Below are positions 49,978-62,400 of a DNA stretch of 64,000 nucleotides, one piece after another. A program made the position numbers and the translations under genes. The DNA is taken from positions 706,516-770,515 of the forward strand of contig CAJJDN010000013.1 of assembly GCA_905182985.1 (NCBI GenBank). Direction: 5' to 3'. The notes beneath the pieces were generated by a model that was not told the origin of the DNA, made no database searches, and saw only the letters and a program-made list of their open reading frames with translations. Origin of the DNA: Paramecium sonneborni. Lineage: Eukaryota; Ciliophora; Oligohymenophorea; Peniculida; Parameciidae. The first letter of the stretch is position 1; every line of letters starts with the position of its first letter.

Positions 49978-51224
49978 ATGAATACAACTCAATAAGAAGG
50001 TAATTCTTTATTGAAAGATTTGGAGAGGATTAGAAAGAAAACAAAAATTTCAAATAAGGTGATTAATGGATAGTTAGAACAAATCATCACAGAAATAGAG
50101 GAGGCTAAATCAATTAATGATTACTCTTAATTAAAAGATAAATTACAAGTATAATATTAGATTAAGTAAAGAATTAAAAACCATTGACAAAAATAAAATA
50201 AACTAATAATGAATGCTATGCTTATATATCAAAATTAGGAAAAAACATGGATAAATTATATAAAAAGAATTTATAATATGGTTAAGAACATGTAGAATTA
50301 GATAAGAATGTCCTAACAGAAGTGAGAAATAAAAATTATACATTTAGTTAATAAAAACTCATTTATTGAGAGATGGAGAATTTGAAGCTTATGAGACTTT
50401 ATTAAAGGAATCAGGTTCAGCTGAATCTAGTTTTCATTAATTTTTTACAGAAGCTTAGAGTATAGTGAAAGATTTAAAAGAAAGAAAATTAGATTCAGCT
50501 ATTTAATGGGCAGAAACTAGAGAAAAAAAAATAATGAATTGTCTACTCTTTGAATTGTTGAAACAAAAAGTATAGAATACTTAAATTTAATAGGTGATAT
50601 AATTAGTATAAACTGAAGGTATTAGTGCAGCTATATATTTTATGAGAGATAATTCTTCATTTTAAGAATAAGGTTAAGCTCATTTATATGAAATTCGTTT
50701 AATGACATGTTCGATATTTCTATGGCCAAATGTAGAAAATACAAAATATCATTATCTATATGATGATGAAAAAAACTGGCCTAGAATACTAAATCTATTT
50801 TTAGAAGTAGCTGCTAAATCATAAAGTATTTATTTAATTTTTATTAGATATACTAACTAAATCTGAAATTAGAACTGTATTTTCAGCTGGTTGCTTAACT
50901 ATGCCTAAATTAATAAAATATAATTAAATAACAAGAAGTAATAATAATTTATAAATAAAAATAGATAGATCTTCAGAAGTATTGACAAATGATATCCCTA
51001 TTGATATTGAAATAGGTAAAGAATTTAAATATCATTCCTTCTTTGTATGTCCTGTTTCAAGAGAAGTAACTAATTCTGACAATCCTCCAGTTTTATTAAA
51101 ATGCGGTCATGTCATTTCTAAATTATCAGCTCATAAAATGATAGCTAATAAATCTAAATTTAAATGTCCCACTTGCCCTGTAGAAACAAAAGGTGTTGAT
51201 TTACCTGAACTAATATTTATTTGA
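49978..51224 (+). CDS. RMND5: RMND5/Gid2-type RING subunit of the GID/CTLH ubiquitin ligase
   Basis: A 391-residue protein after introns of 23, 26 and 22 nt. The N-terminal half is helical with LisH/CTLH-like spacing (FEAYETLLKESGSAESSFHQ). The C-terminus is the degenerate RING typical of Gid2/RMND5: FVCPVSREVTNSDNPPVLLK, CGHVIS, then KFKCPTCPVE, ending DLPELIFI at the stop. This subunit provides E3 activity to the GID/CTLH complex together with Gid9/MAEA, which targets metabolic and developmental substrates. Length matches the family. The second intron has a GTG donor. It is followed 74 bp later by CFAP410. Confidence 0.9.
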
Positions 51225-51297
51225 TAAATATAATCCCTAAACTAGGATATTTATTTTGTCACTTTTAATTAGAATTAATATAATATATTAATTTCAA

Positions 51298-52052
51298 ATG
51301 GGTAAACCGTTAACAGCTGAGCTTATAGTTCAAAAAACAAAAAATGATCAGCTTTTCTAAATTAAAAATCTAAATTTATGGGGAAACGATATAGATGATT
51401 TAAAAGCATTAAGACAATTACCAAACCTAGAAGTGCTTTCATTATCTGTGAACAAAATTTCAACTCTTAAAGATATCGGGTGTTGTCAAAAATTGTAAGA
51501 ACTTTATCTCAGAAAAAATTGTATTAGTGATATAAAAGAATTGAGATATTTAGTTCATTTACCCAATTTAAGAGTTTTATGGTTATAAGGTATTCATTTC
51601 AAAAAATTACCATAGACAATCCTTGTGCAGATCATCCCAATTATAGAGAAATTGTAGTTAAATATTTACCAAATCTAGTTAAACTTGACAATACAACAAT
51701 AACAAATGAAGATAGATAAAATTCTTAATCTGTGAATATATTAGAAGATGATTTTGAAGAGCAAACTTAAAATAGCAATATTTTAAATAGACCAAAATCT
51801 AGTTTAAAAGAATCTCCAAAAAAACAACCTTTTATTTTTAATCAACAAGAATAATAAAGGCCTGTAACTCCTGAGATCATTTAGAATCAACAAAATATTT
51901 TCAATAATAATAAAAATATAGAAAGAAATGAAAATATTCTATGCGCTGTGTTATCTTTAATTAAAGAACTTGATGATAGTTCTTTAGAGGTTGTAAAGAA
52001 AGATATTGATAAAAAATTACAGAAAAATAATAACCTTAAGCGAATTCTTTGA
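51298..52052 (+). CDS. CFAP410: CFAP410 (C21orf2) leucine-rich ciliary protein
   Basis: A 242-residue protein with a single 26-nt intron. It opens MGKPLTAELIVQKTKNDQL, close to the family start, then has leucine-rich repeats LPNLEVLSLSVNKISTL and LQELYLRKNCISDIKEL, and the LRR cap NLRVLWLQDNPCADHPNYR across the intron. After a linker, the last 40 residues form the helical C-terminal domain (ILCAVLSLIKELDDSSLEVV). CFAP410 supports ciliogenesis with NEK1 and localises to basal bodies. The stop lies 16 bp from that of the convergent cyclin L gene. Confidence 0.94.
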
Positions 52053-52068
52053 ATTAATATAACAGAGC

Positions 52069-54056
52069 TCATTATTCATTCCTTTTTTTAGCTAAAACTA
52101 TATAATTAATAATAAATTCTTACTTTTTAATTTAATTGCATTAAGTTGTTGATCCTCTTCCGAATCCTATTCATTTGGAGATTATTTTTCTATTTAATTA
52201 TTTTCAATTTCTTTATCTTTTTTTTCTACATCATCTATTTTCTGTAGTTATTAAGTTTTTAGTAATGCTTTCATTTGAGCAATAAAATCCTATTTACTCT
52301 ATAAAGGCAATTACACTTTCGATTAGTCATCTATAGGTACAATATTTTGTTACTAATCATCTTGATTAGTTTTTTATTCCTAAAACTAAGACTCTTGATA
52401 TGACTGTGAATTTTGGTGGATATTGTCATCTCTTATTTATTCGTTACCTTTTATATTTTATTACTAGTTATTTTTGTTGTTTTTAATTTGTTCATTTTCA
52501 TTCTCAATCTCCATATTGGATTTAATCATACCTCTATCTAAATATTGATCTTATTCTATTTTTGAATTTTGATCTTCTAATGATATCTCCTAACCATTTT
52601 TTTAATTATCCTTTTCTTTCATATTTTCTTTTTTTTCTTTTTCTTTTTCTTTTTCATTCTCTTTCTCTTTTTCTCTTTCTCTTTCTCTTTCTCTTTCTTT
52701 TTCTCTTTCTTTTTCTTTTTCTTTTTCCTTTTTCTTTTATTTTTTCGATAATTTTTTATCATTAGATTTACTTCTTGACCTGCTTCTAATAAATTAGTAA
52801 TAATATATTTACTTCTTTTTCTTTTTTTTATCGTCTTTTTTCTTTTCTTTATCTTTATCTTTATTTTTCTTTTTTTCTGATTTATTTTTTTTATCTTTAC
52901 TTTTTTTTTCTTTTGATTTACTTTTTTTTTTAATACTTTTTTTTTCTTTATTATTAGGAGATGAATCTTATTTTTCTTTATTATTTTGAGTAGATTCTTA
53001 TTAATTTAATTATGGTTATTAGGATGTTAATTGAGTTGGTTATTAAGTATTAGATTTTTTAGTTTCTAAAGGTCTTTCTATTTTTTCAGGGATTCCATAT
53101 ATTTCACTATGTTAAATAACATAAGCTACTCTATTAGCTTTAGCTAATATTCTTCTTGCTTATCTAAAATCCATTTTTTCAAATTCATATATATTATAAA
53201 TGGTAGCAGCTACTTACTCTATTTATACTAAAGTAGCTTCTAATAGAATCCACCATGGTTTAGTTGGCATTGGATGATTACAGACCCTCAATGCTAAATA
53301 CAATGCTCCTGCTGCAATAACTTAAGGTGGAAAATGTACGCATAAATCAGTCATGTATGAATCGTTCAAGTAATACCAAGCTTTTTGAGCTACCTGCTTA
53401 TCGACCTTAATAAAATGATAAAATGATTCTATGAACTTATGCGGATGATCTGAAACTCTAAATAATTCAAATCCAAGTTCTTTAAGTATTAGTTTTTCTT
53501 ATTTTATTATTATATCCCTAGTTATATATATATATTTTACAATGGAGCTTATTTTTACTTTTGAAACACAGAGCTAAATGCACCTGCTATATACCATGTT
53601 TTCAGTAATGTTTCTTCAACTTTACCTGCCAAATACAATGAAGCCATTGAAATTTCGCGGTAATCAAAATCCACAAAAGAATTCCTAAATATTTCGACAT
53701 TATTTTTATTACTTCGCAAAAAATCTATGAAATATTACTAAACTTGTAATGGCTGTTGTTAATGGTAATTTTAAGTGATTGCAGGCTTGGAAACAAATTT
53801 AAGCACCGTGCATTCTAAGGGCTTATTCATCCTCATAACTTAAACCATCAGCTTAAGTTGGAGATTGAATGTCCATTGGAATGTAAATATTTTCATGTCC
53901 TTCTGGGGTTATTGTTTCTAGTGATAAATCCTAACTATGTAAGAATCTTTCTTTTAAACGATGAAATAAATATTTTTTTTCATACTACTCTTTTGTTAAG
54001 CCCACCTGCTACTCAATGTTCTAAATTTTTTGACGGTCATGACTTTTGGATGACAT
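52069..54056 (-). CDS. Cyclin L-type transcription and splicing cyclin
   Basis: A 620-residue protein after introns of 28, 21, 23, 27 and 26 nt. Two cyclin boxes occupy residues about 85-290. Box 1 reads ASLYLAGKVEET with the LILKELGFELFRVSDHPHK linker typical of cyclin L/K/T; box 2 has YYLNDSYMTDLCVHFPPQVI and AAGALYLALRV. A long Lys/Ser/Asp/Glu C-terminus includes a short RS-like stretch (SRSRSKSND) and extended KEREKE repeats. Cyclin L partners CDK11/CDK12-type kinases in transcription and splicing. The 27-nt intron at 52786-52812 lies exactly before the RS stretch. Confidence 0.88.
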
Positions 54057-55393
54057 TAATTTTCTTTATTTAATAAATTATTAATAAACAATATAATTCA
54101 AATACTTTTTATTAGATTTATTATTGAACTAAAAATACATTTTTTATATCTTAACAAAGTACTTCTTCATTATCTTAGAGTTTTCCATTTTACATTTCTC
54201 TTCTATTAACTTTCAATTACTGTTTCTTCTTAAACTTTATAATAGAGTAATCAAAAATATTTTCTTATATAAATATCTATTAACTTAAAATGAAAGTAAT
54301 TTTTATTGTTTTCTATAATTTTAAAGCTCTAAAATACTATTTTTGAAATCTCATTTATGTTAATAAAAATCATTTTAATTTTAAGCTCTATAATTAACAT
54401 TAGTTAAGCTAATACAAAAGAAATCTCTTAGAATTTTAGATCTAAAATACGTTTTACAAAATATTCAGTTAAGATAAAAATACAATATAGCTAACCTTTT
54501 GTTCGGTTTTAAAATGCCTATGAAGTTAATTAAATAATTATCTATTTATAATTTTTTGAGGCAATAAATGTTGACAAAAAATTTATAAAAAAAAGAATTA
54601 AGTTTTTTAGAATCATAAATTAATTTATTTGATTAAAGTATCTGATCAAAATCCTTAATTTACTATTATTTAAATTTTATTAAAAATTTTAATGTATAAA
54701 TACTCTCAAATATATCATAAAATTACAATATTTTGAAATAGATTGAATAGTCAAGGTAAATAGTTAAAATAGCTATTATATTAATTGGTGGTGTTCTATC
54801 CTTATTTGTTTTTAATATAAATTAAAATTGTGAATGAAAAAATGACAATTTATTTTATCAAAATACACTTCTAAGTTCAGTTGCAAAGAGAATAAGCAAT
54901 CTGATTCTCAATTGAAAAAATTTTTGAGAAAAAATTAATCAAGATAATTATACAGTTTATTAAACTCAAAAAGCTTGATAATTAAATCTTATTTTAGTTT
55001 AGAGATAAGGACTTTTTTTTAATTTTGATTAAAAGAGAATACATTAGTAATTAATTTATTTAATTAAAAGTAATAAAAGGGGAATTTTTTGTAAATAACT
55101 TAATATTTAAAATATAAAAACTAACCCATTAAATATTGGACATTTAAGTTAATATTAGAAATTTAAAAAATATAAGATTATGAATCGTCATATTTCTATT
55201 GATATAAAAAGATAACTTTTAGGAAGTAAATAAAAGACAAAGAGTTTTTTGAGCATTAACATATCTATAAATTAAACAGTTAAAATTAATAAGATTCTGA
55301 ATTTATCTTTTAGTGAGTAATTAAATGATTATCATAAACTGGTTTTTCTTGAGATTTAATTTTTATTTATTAGGAAATAAATTTTATTTAATC
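54057..55393. other. Second gene desert, about 1.3 kb
   Basis: Between the divergent starts of cyclin L and the EF-hand gene. No plausible frame or splice pattern on either strand; very A/T-rich with many homopolymers. The right 160 bp (from 55231) are part of the sequence repeated after the N at 56483. I see no RNA gene or repeat unit. Confidence 0.6.
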
Positions 55394-57735
55394 ATGTACC
55401 TTTCAGCAAGAACATAAGGAAGACTAGCTAACTTAATAATCACAATTGCAGAAGGAGAAAAGAAAACAGAAATGGTGCGTTAAGTGTTAGCAGAATAAAA
55501 GATGTTTGAACCATATACTGCTTTTAGAAGATTAGACTAATTGAGAACAGGTGAATTAACAGTGTCAGACATTGAAGAATTCTTGGGAGATAATAAAATT
55601 TATCCAAGCAAAGCTTAATCTGATTATCTATTTAGAAGACTTGATCTAAATAGAGATGGAAGAATCACTTATCCTGAGTATAATATATAGAATTATGATT
55701 AGCTTCGTTAAAGCCATTTTACCTAAAGAAGATTCTAGATTAAGATAAATAGCATCCCTAAGAGACAGTTATTACATTGAAGTTAATATGCTTTTGCCAA
55801 CAGAAGTAGAGTGGGGACTTTCTAGAGTATTCTAATAAGAAATATAAAACTATAAGTATTATTTTAAGTTAAAATATTAAGTTCAATAACTGCTGCTTAA
55901 GAGATATTAACAGCTAGTGCAGATTTTACATCTTTAGATGCATTTAGATGTATTGATCAAGTATATTTAGGATATATTACAATTGATACGTATTTAATTT
56001 ATAATGATTTTAGTTTATAAGATTTTTTAAGATAAAATGGTGCTAAATTATCATATGATGAATTAACTGCCTTTTTTAGGGTTGTTGATTCAGATGAAGA
56101 TGGAAGAATAACTTATTCAGAATTATTAGAAGCTTTAACATTTGTTCCTGATTTCTTTTAATAAGAAAGATAAATAGCTAATGAATTAAGAAGAAGTAGA
56201 GAGAGAATTATTTAAATAGAAAGAGAGAGAGAAGTCTTAGAAGATTTAAAGAAAAGTAGAGAGAGAGTAGAAGAACTTAGAAGAAGTCGTGAAAGATTAG
56301 AATATATGTAGGATTTGAAAAGAAGTAGAGAAAAGATTGAGTAATTAGATGAATTAAGAAGAAGTAGAGAAAGATTAGAAGATCTTAGAAAAAGTAGAGA
56401 AAGATTAGAAGATTTAAAAAAAAGTCGTGAAAGATTAAATTAATTAGAAGAATTAAAAAGAAGTAGATAAAGATTGGAAGAANTAAAAGACAAAGAGTTT
56501 TTTGAGCATTAACATATCTATAAATTAAACAGTTAAAATTAATAAGATTCTGAATTTATCTTTTAGTGAGTAATTAAATGATTATCATAAACTGGTTTTT
56601 CTTGAGATTTAATTTTTATTTATTAGGAAATAAATTTTATTTAATCATGTACCTTTCAGCAAGAACATAAGGAAGACTAGCTAACTTAATAATCACAATT
56701 GCAGAAGGAGAAAAGAAAACAGAAATGGTGCGTTAAGTGTTAGCAGAATAAAAGATGTTTGAACCATATACTGCTTTTAGAAGATTAGACTAATTGAGAA
56801 CAGGTGAATTAACAGTGTCAGACATTGAAGAATTCTTGGGAGATAATAAAATTTATCCAAGCAAAGCTTAATCTGATTATCTATTTAGAAGACTTGATCT
56901 AAATAGAGATGGAAGAATCACTTATCCTGAGTATAATATATAGAATTATGATTAGCTTCGTTAAAGCCATTTTACCTAAAGAAGATTCTAGATTAAGATA
57001 AATAGCATCCCTAAGAGACAGTTATTACATTGAAGTTAATATGCTTTTGCCAACAGAAGTAGAGTGGGGACTTTCTAGAGTATTCTAATAAGAAATATAA
57101 AACTATAAGTATTATTTTAAGTTAAAATATTAAGTTCAATAACTGCTGCTTAAGAGATATTAACAGCTAGTGCAGATTTTACATCTTTAGATGCATTTAG
57201 ATGTATTGATCAAGTATATTTAGGATATATTACAATTGATACGTATTTAATTTATAATGATTTTAGTTTATAAGATTTTTTAAGATAAAATGGTGCTAAA
57301 TTATCATATGATGAATTAACTGCCTTTTTTAGGGTTGTTGATTCAGATGAAGATGGAAGAATAACTTATTCAGAATTATTAGAAGCTTTAACATTTGTTC
57401 CTGATTTCTTTTAATAAGAAAGATAAATAGCTAATGAATTAAGAAGAAGTAGAGAGAGAATTATTTAAATAGAAAGAGAGAGAGAAGTCTTAGAAGATTT
57501 AAAGAAAAGTAGAGAGAGAGTAGAAGAACTTAGAAGAAGTCGTGAAAGATTAGAATATATGTAGGATTTGAAAAGAAGTAGAGAAAAGATTGAGTAATTA
57601 GATGAATTAAGAAGAAGTAGAGAAAGATTAGAAGATCTTAGAAAAAGTAGAGAAAGATTAGAAGATTTAAAAAAAAGTCGTGAAAGATTAAATTAATTAG
57701 AAGAATTAAAAAGAAGTAGATAAAGATTGGAAGAA
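55231..57735. repeat. Direct duplication of 1252 bp abutting a single N (assembly artefact)
   Basis: Bases 55231-56482 recur as 56484-57735 around the single N at 56483. Unlike the first case I see no differences between the copies by eye. The left copy ends inside the EF-hand gene's repeat region, and the right copy continues through to the intact 3' end. The pattern is that of two overlapping contigs placed end to end. Confidence 0.92.
55394..56482 (+). pseudogene. Truncated artefactual copy of the EF-hand/RSRERLE gene
   Basis: Identical to the first 1089 bp of the gene at 56647-58389, ending abruptly at the N at 56483. It has the same ATG, the same two introns, both EF-hands and the first RSRERLE repeats, but no 3' end. 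It should not be counted as a second gene unless read coverage proves a real tandem duplication. Confidence 0.85.
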
Positions 57736-58389
57736 TTGGAAGAATTAAAAAAAAGTAGAGAAAGATAAGCATAAATTGATGAGTTAAAGAAAAGTAGAGA
57801 AAGATTAGAAGATTTAAGAAGAAGTAGAGAAAGATTAGAATAATTAGAATAAGAGAGAAAGAATTAAGAGAAGATTGAAGAATTGAGATAATCAAGAAGT
57901 AGAATAGAAGATTTATAAAAATAAAGAAGAAAAATTGAAGAATTGAGAACAAGTTAGGAGAGATTAGAATAATTAAAGAAATAGAAAGAAGAGATTGAGT
58001 TAAGAAGAAGCTAAGAGAGATTAGAAGAATTAAGGAAGAGCAGAGAAAGATTAGAATAAATAGAAGCTTTAAGATAAAGTAGAGAATAATAAAGAGCTTT
58101 AGAGGAATTGAGATAAAGTAGAGAAAGAGTTGAATAGTTAAGAAAATCTTAATTAAGAATTGAATAGTTGGAGAATGAAAGAAAAGTTCTTGAAAGAAGT
58201 AGATAATTAGAGAGAGTTGAAAGAGAATTAGAATATGAAAGATAAAGAAGCAAAGAGAGATTAGAAAGATTGGAATTAGAAGCAGAATTGGAAAGAAGAG
58301 CTAGAGATAGAGCTTTAGAGTATGAGTTTGCAACATAAAGCAATTTTGTTCAAAGCAGAATATATGATACTCCAAAAAGATACAAATGA
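56647..58389 (+). CDS. EF-hand protein with RSRERLE-type coiled-coil repeats
   Basis: A 563-residue protein after introns of 25 and 26 nt. Residues about 45-110 and 180-225 carry two good EF-hand loops, DLNRDGRITYPDF (split by the first intron) and DSDEDGRITYSEL, plus weaker ones between. From about residue 245 to 550 the chain is an unusually regular series built on the unit (L)(R/K)(R/K)SRERLE at 9-14-residue spacing, over 20 times, forming a highly charged helix. The tail ends FVQSRIYDTPKRYK. Ca2+-binding heads on long charged helices suggest a Ca2+-responsive filament or linker, plausibly of the cortex or cilium; this is inference. The family name is unknown to me. Confidence 0.82.
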
Positions 58390-58420
58390 TATAAAATATC
58401 AATTTACCATAATTTTTGGA

Positions 58421-59134
58421 TCAAATTTTAAACTATTATAATAGCAAGTACTCTTTTATAAACTCCACACATTTCTAATCTGCTTAATTTTGATCTTAAT
58501 ATAGATTTTGCATTTATTTAATCAAAGTCAATATTTCTTTATTCTTCAAAACCATATCCAATTGTTGTTCATTTATTAGCTTTTTATTTAACAATCTATT
58601 TAATTGATCATAGTTTTTGCTTTTTTCTTAGTCAACCATTATTTTCACTTCTAAGTTTTCTTTTTGGAATTAATTATTTTAAAATTCTTAAAATTTTTTA
58701 TATGCTCTAATCTCAAAAGCATTGCTTGTAGATTTTACTATTTCTTTTAAAAATAAAGATGAAGCATGTTAAAATAAAGGATTCTTAAATAAAAACTCTA
58801 TGCTATAATTTGCTTGGCATTATTTTTCATCTCCTTTTAATTCCCAAACACTTTTTAGCATCTTAAATACTGTATTATTTTCAGAAATAGAAGTTATTTA
58901 ATAAAATTAAGGATGTTATTAAATAGTGACTTTAGAGATATATGAGGATTTAAATAATTTATAATCTACCTCTAATTCTCCTTCAAAATTATTAGATTTA
59001 TGATTAAAAGTTTTACTTGAAGAACATCCTGGTAAAAATTGATAATATTCATCTACATTTTTAACAATCTCAAACATAAGTTTTGTAGGCACTTTAATAT
59101 AAGTTGTTTATTGATGTTTAATAAAATTTAGCAT
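58421..59134 (-). CDS. COQ10: COQ10-like coenzyme Q-binding START-domain protein
   Basis: An intronless frame of 238 codons from ATG 59134; in-frame ATGs at 59176 and 59200 could extend it by 14 or 22 residues and add a mitochondrial presequence. Residues about 10-145 match COQ10/polyketide-cyclase START folds: KVPTKLMFEIVKNVDEYYQF, LPGCSSSKTF, the SIEFLFKNPLFQHASSLF block, and AFEIRAYKKF. COQ10 proteins chaperone coenzyme Q in the inner mitochondrial membrane. The last 90 residues are an extra coiled coil (QLNRLLNKKLINEQQLDMVL) absent from typical COQ10. It faces the EF-hand gene tail to tail, 31 bp apart. Confidence 0.82.
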
Positions 59135-59409
59135 AATAAAAAATTTAATAATTTATTCAATTAAATTGATTTTCATTTTATGAAATACAAGTTATGCCAT
59201 TTCATTTAGAATTTCATTTAAATTTCCTTCATATACTATCTATCAAACTATCTCGCCTTATTTTTATTATTTCTATATTTTTTATTTTTAACTTTGATTA
59301 TTATCTTATTTCTGAAAATCAACATCTGAATCTAATTTTATCTCTTTTGAAATAAATATATATCAATATTTATATTAGAATATTAGATTTGTTTCCACTT
59401 GATATAAGA

Positions 59410-62400
59410 TCATATTTATTCGTCATCCTCTAAATTTGAATTCATATTAAAATCTGAGTTTTCTTCATTATTTAGGAAATTTTATTAGATTTTCGATAGA
59501 CTTTTTTAAAATTGGATATAAGTAAAAATATAAGTATAAAATGTAAATTAGTAATCAAATTTATAAATTTTCTTTTTTAGCTATTGATTAACCTACTGAT
59601 TTATAATGAATCTATTGAAATTTTCTTGCTATTTTAGCTTTCTAACTGGCAATATGATTAGATAAAACAAAAAAGTTTTTTAATTCATTACATTGATTAT
59701 TAAGACCATTAGTATTATTATTTGATTAATTAATTTCTTTTATTTCTCTTTTTTATTTTTCATTTGTTTATACTTCCTAAAATTCCATCGGTTCTGCAAT
59801 AGGACCTAAAAATAAATTAAAACATTACTATTATCTTTTAATTCTGCATGTTCAGTGTGTTTTTATTTTGGAGATTCTAATTCCATATCTTAAATTAAAT
59901 TTACTTTAATTCTATTATTTAATTGTTCAACATTAAGTTAAGATACAAAATATTTTTATGATGAAGTTGAATTTTTCATTTATTTATCAGATTAACAAGA
60001 TTGATTTTTTGTCTATTAGATCTTCTCTATATACTTTTTTTTAGGATTCAATACCTACTTATTTTGAATTAATCTTAAAGTATCAGATCCAGTTTCCTCT
60101 TTGATTATCTAAAGTAAATTTTAAATTTTTTCGCATGCTGCTTATTCTCTCGATGTCTAATTTAATAAATCTAAATCTAATTAGTATAAAGCAGGTTAAA
60201 TTGGTTGGCTTACATTTTAATTTTATTTTAATTAGGTTGAACAAGTATTATAAGATATCTGAGATGAATATTAAGATATAATAGGAGACTGATACAACTA
60301 TTATTGATATGTTAATGATTATGATTATTATTATTATTATTATTACTATTTTTATATATCTGTGAATGAATATTCACGGATTTCATAAAATGATTTAATT
60401 TTTCTAATTTTTATAATTTATTAAATATTTCTAAAAAGTTGAATTACACCTTAGTTTAATTGAAATTATTATTATTTCTTTTTAATAAATTAGATTTCTT
60501 CATCTGAATCTGAATCATTTTTATTAATTTAAGTACTATGATCACATTTTTATTTTTAAAAGAGTTGAGAATGACTATTAAAATTAAGACTTTACTTTTA
60601 ATTTTCAGTCTATTACAACCATTATTCAAAAGAATAAGAATTCATACAGTTTTAGATATTTGATTATATTTGTTATTATGAAAGTGATTCTTACTTTACA
60701 TTTTAAGATTAATTATCTTCAATTATCTATGAATTTCCTTAATATTTAGCTTCATCTTAATGATTATTACTCATTTAAGTTATAATTCTTAATTTTGGAG
60801 TGTCTTCTGAATATTATAAGTTACCATCAGTAATCACAGTAGCATTATCAATAAATCTTTATTCTGATTATGGAACTTCTATTTATTCTGTACATTATAT
60901 TCGATTTGTTTATTAAACTATTGTAGGATCAGTAATTGAAAGCAAGGATTGATTACTAACTAAATTACAATCTTATTATTATTTTTTTTCTAAAATATTT
61001 TTAAAATTTAATGATGTTTCTTCTTCAAAAATTTTAAAAATATTTTAATTACATCTATTTGAATCAACAGAAGTTATCTGACCCAAAAAATCTCCACCAG
61101 AATCTACTTTTAATAAATTCAGATTATTTATTTTTTTTGGAATCTGTATTAAATTTCTTTACTTTTTTATTTCTTTGTCTTTTGAATTAGAATCTTCTTA
61201 CTCTTTTTTTGTTTCACCCTTGACAATTAAATAATTTTCTTCAAAATTTTCCTTATTATTTAAACTAATCTTTTAAATATTAAGACTTTAAAGATTTGAT
61301 TTATCAAATTAATCAAGATCATTATTTTATTTAACTGAAACTCTCTCTTAACAATTAATGTTAAATTTATTAGATAATCTTTCTGGTGAGAATATTTGAT
61401 CTTCATTAAGGTTAATTTAGGGATTTGTTTAAATATTATCTTAATCGTTTTTTAAATCAATCACTTAAGTTACAGTATTTTACTTTTCTTCAATATTTAT
61501 GAATGATTTCCTCTTTTGTTAAAATTCACTTTTTCTACTTCTTCTTTCTGATTATTTAAGCTGCTAAGAATATAACTATTCCGATAAAGGTGAATATTAT
61601 GATGATTATTCTTGATATATTTAGAATTATTAATTCTATGTAGCATTTTATTAGTTTTCTTAATATTATAATTTTTTTCCAATTTATTGATTTTAGATAA
61701 TATTTTAGTTTTAAATTTCTAATTTTTATTAGATTTCACTATTATTAATTAATGAAACTTATATACCAACATCTAATGTAGTATAACTTTTTGATGATCT
61801 TGACTTATTAATTTATTCATCTATTTATAATACAGAATTTCTTGGTATGCTATTACGTTATTATAAACATAATTTAGAATCAACTGATTTATTTCTAAGA
61901 ATTCTCTCTGAATATAAACAATTTTAATTATCTTTTTCAATATCTATATTTGTATCATCTTAGTTTCCACCTAATTATTAATCTAAAAATTCTCTAATTT
62001 GATTTATTTTATTAATAACATTTAATTTACGTCCACTGTTTATAATTTATTGATTATTAAATGAACAGTCTTCTATTTCTTTTATTTTGACAGATCTTTT
62101 TTTTTATAATTCTTAGAAAGATTCAATGATTTATTCAGCAAATGGATCAAAAATAATTTGTTTATTATTAGTTGTTTCTAATTATTTTTAATATTTATTT
62201 TTAATAGTAGAAAAACTTAGTTCATTAGTAATATTTTTTTTAGAAGAACTCTATTATTTTTATTGTTATTATAATTAGGAACTATTTTAGAATTAATTGT
62301 AAATAGATTTGTTATTTTCTGGAGTAACTTAATGATACAGAGAATCTACCAAATATCGATATTTATTCTTTCTTTAACTTTTTCTTGATCTTTATTGTGA

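Noticed and set aside
52562..52765. Leu-Phe repeat open frame on the plus strand
   Set aside because: It mirrors the KEREKE-rich tail of cyclin L on the minus strand.
57638..57952. Leu/Phe/Ile-rich open frame on the minus strand
   Set aside because: It is the antisense of the RSRERLE repeat region of the EF-hand gene.
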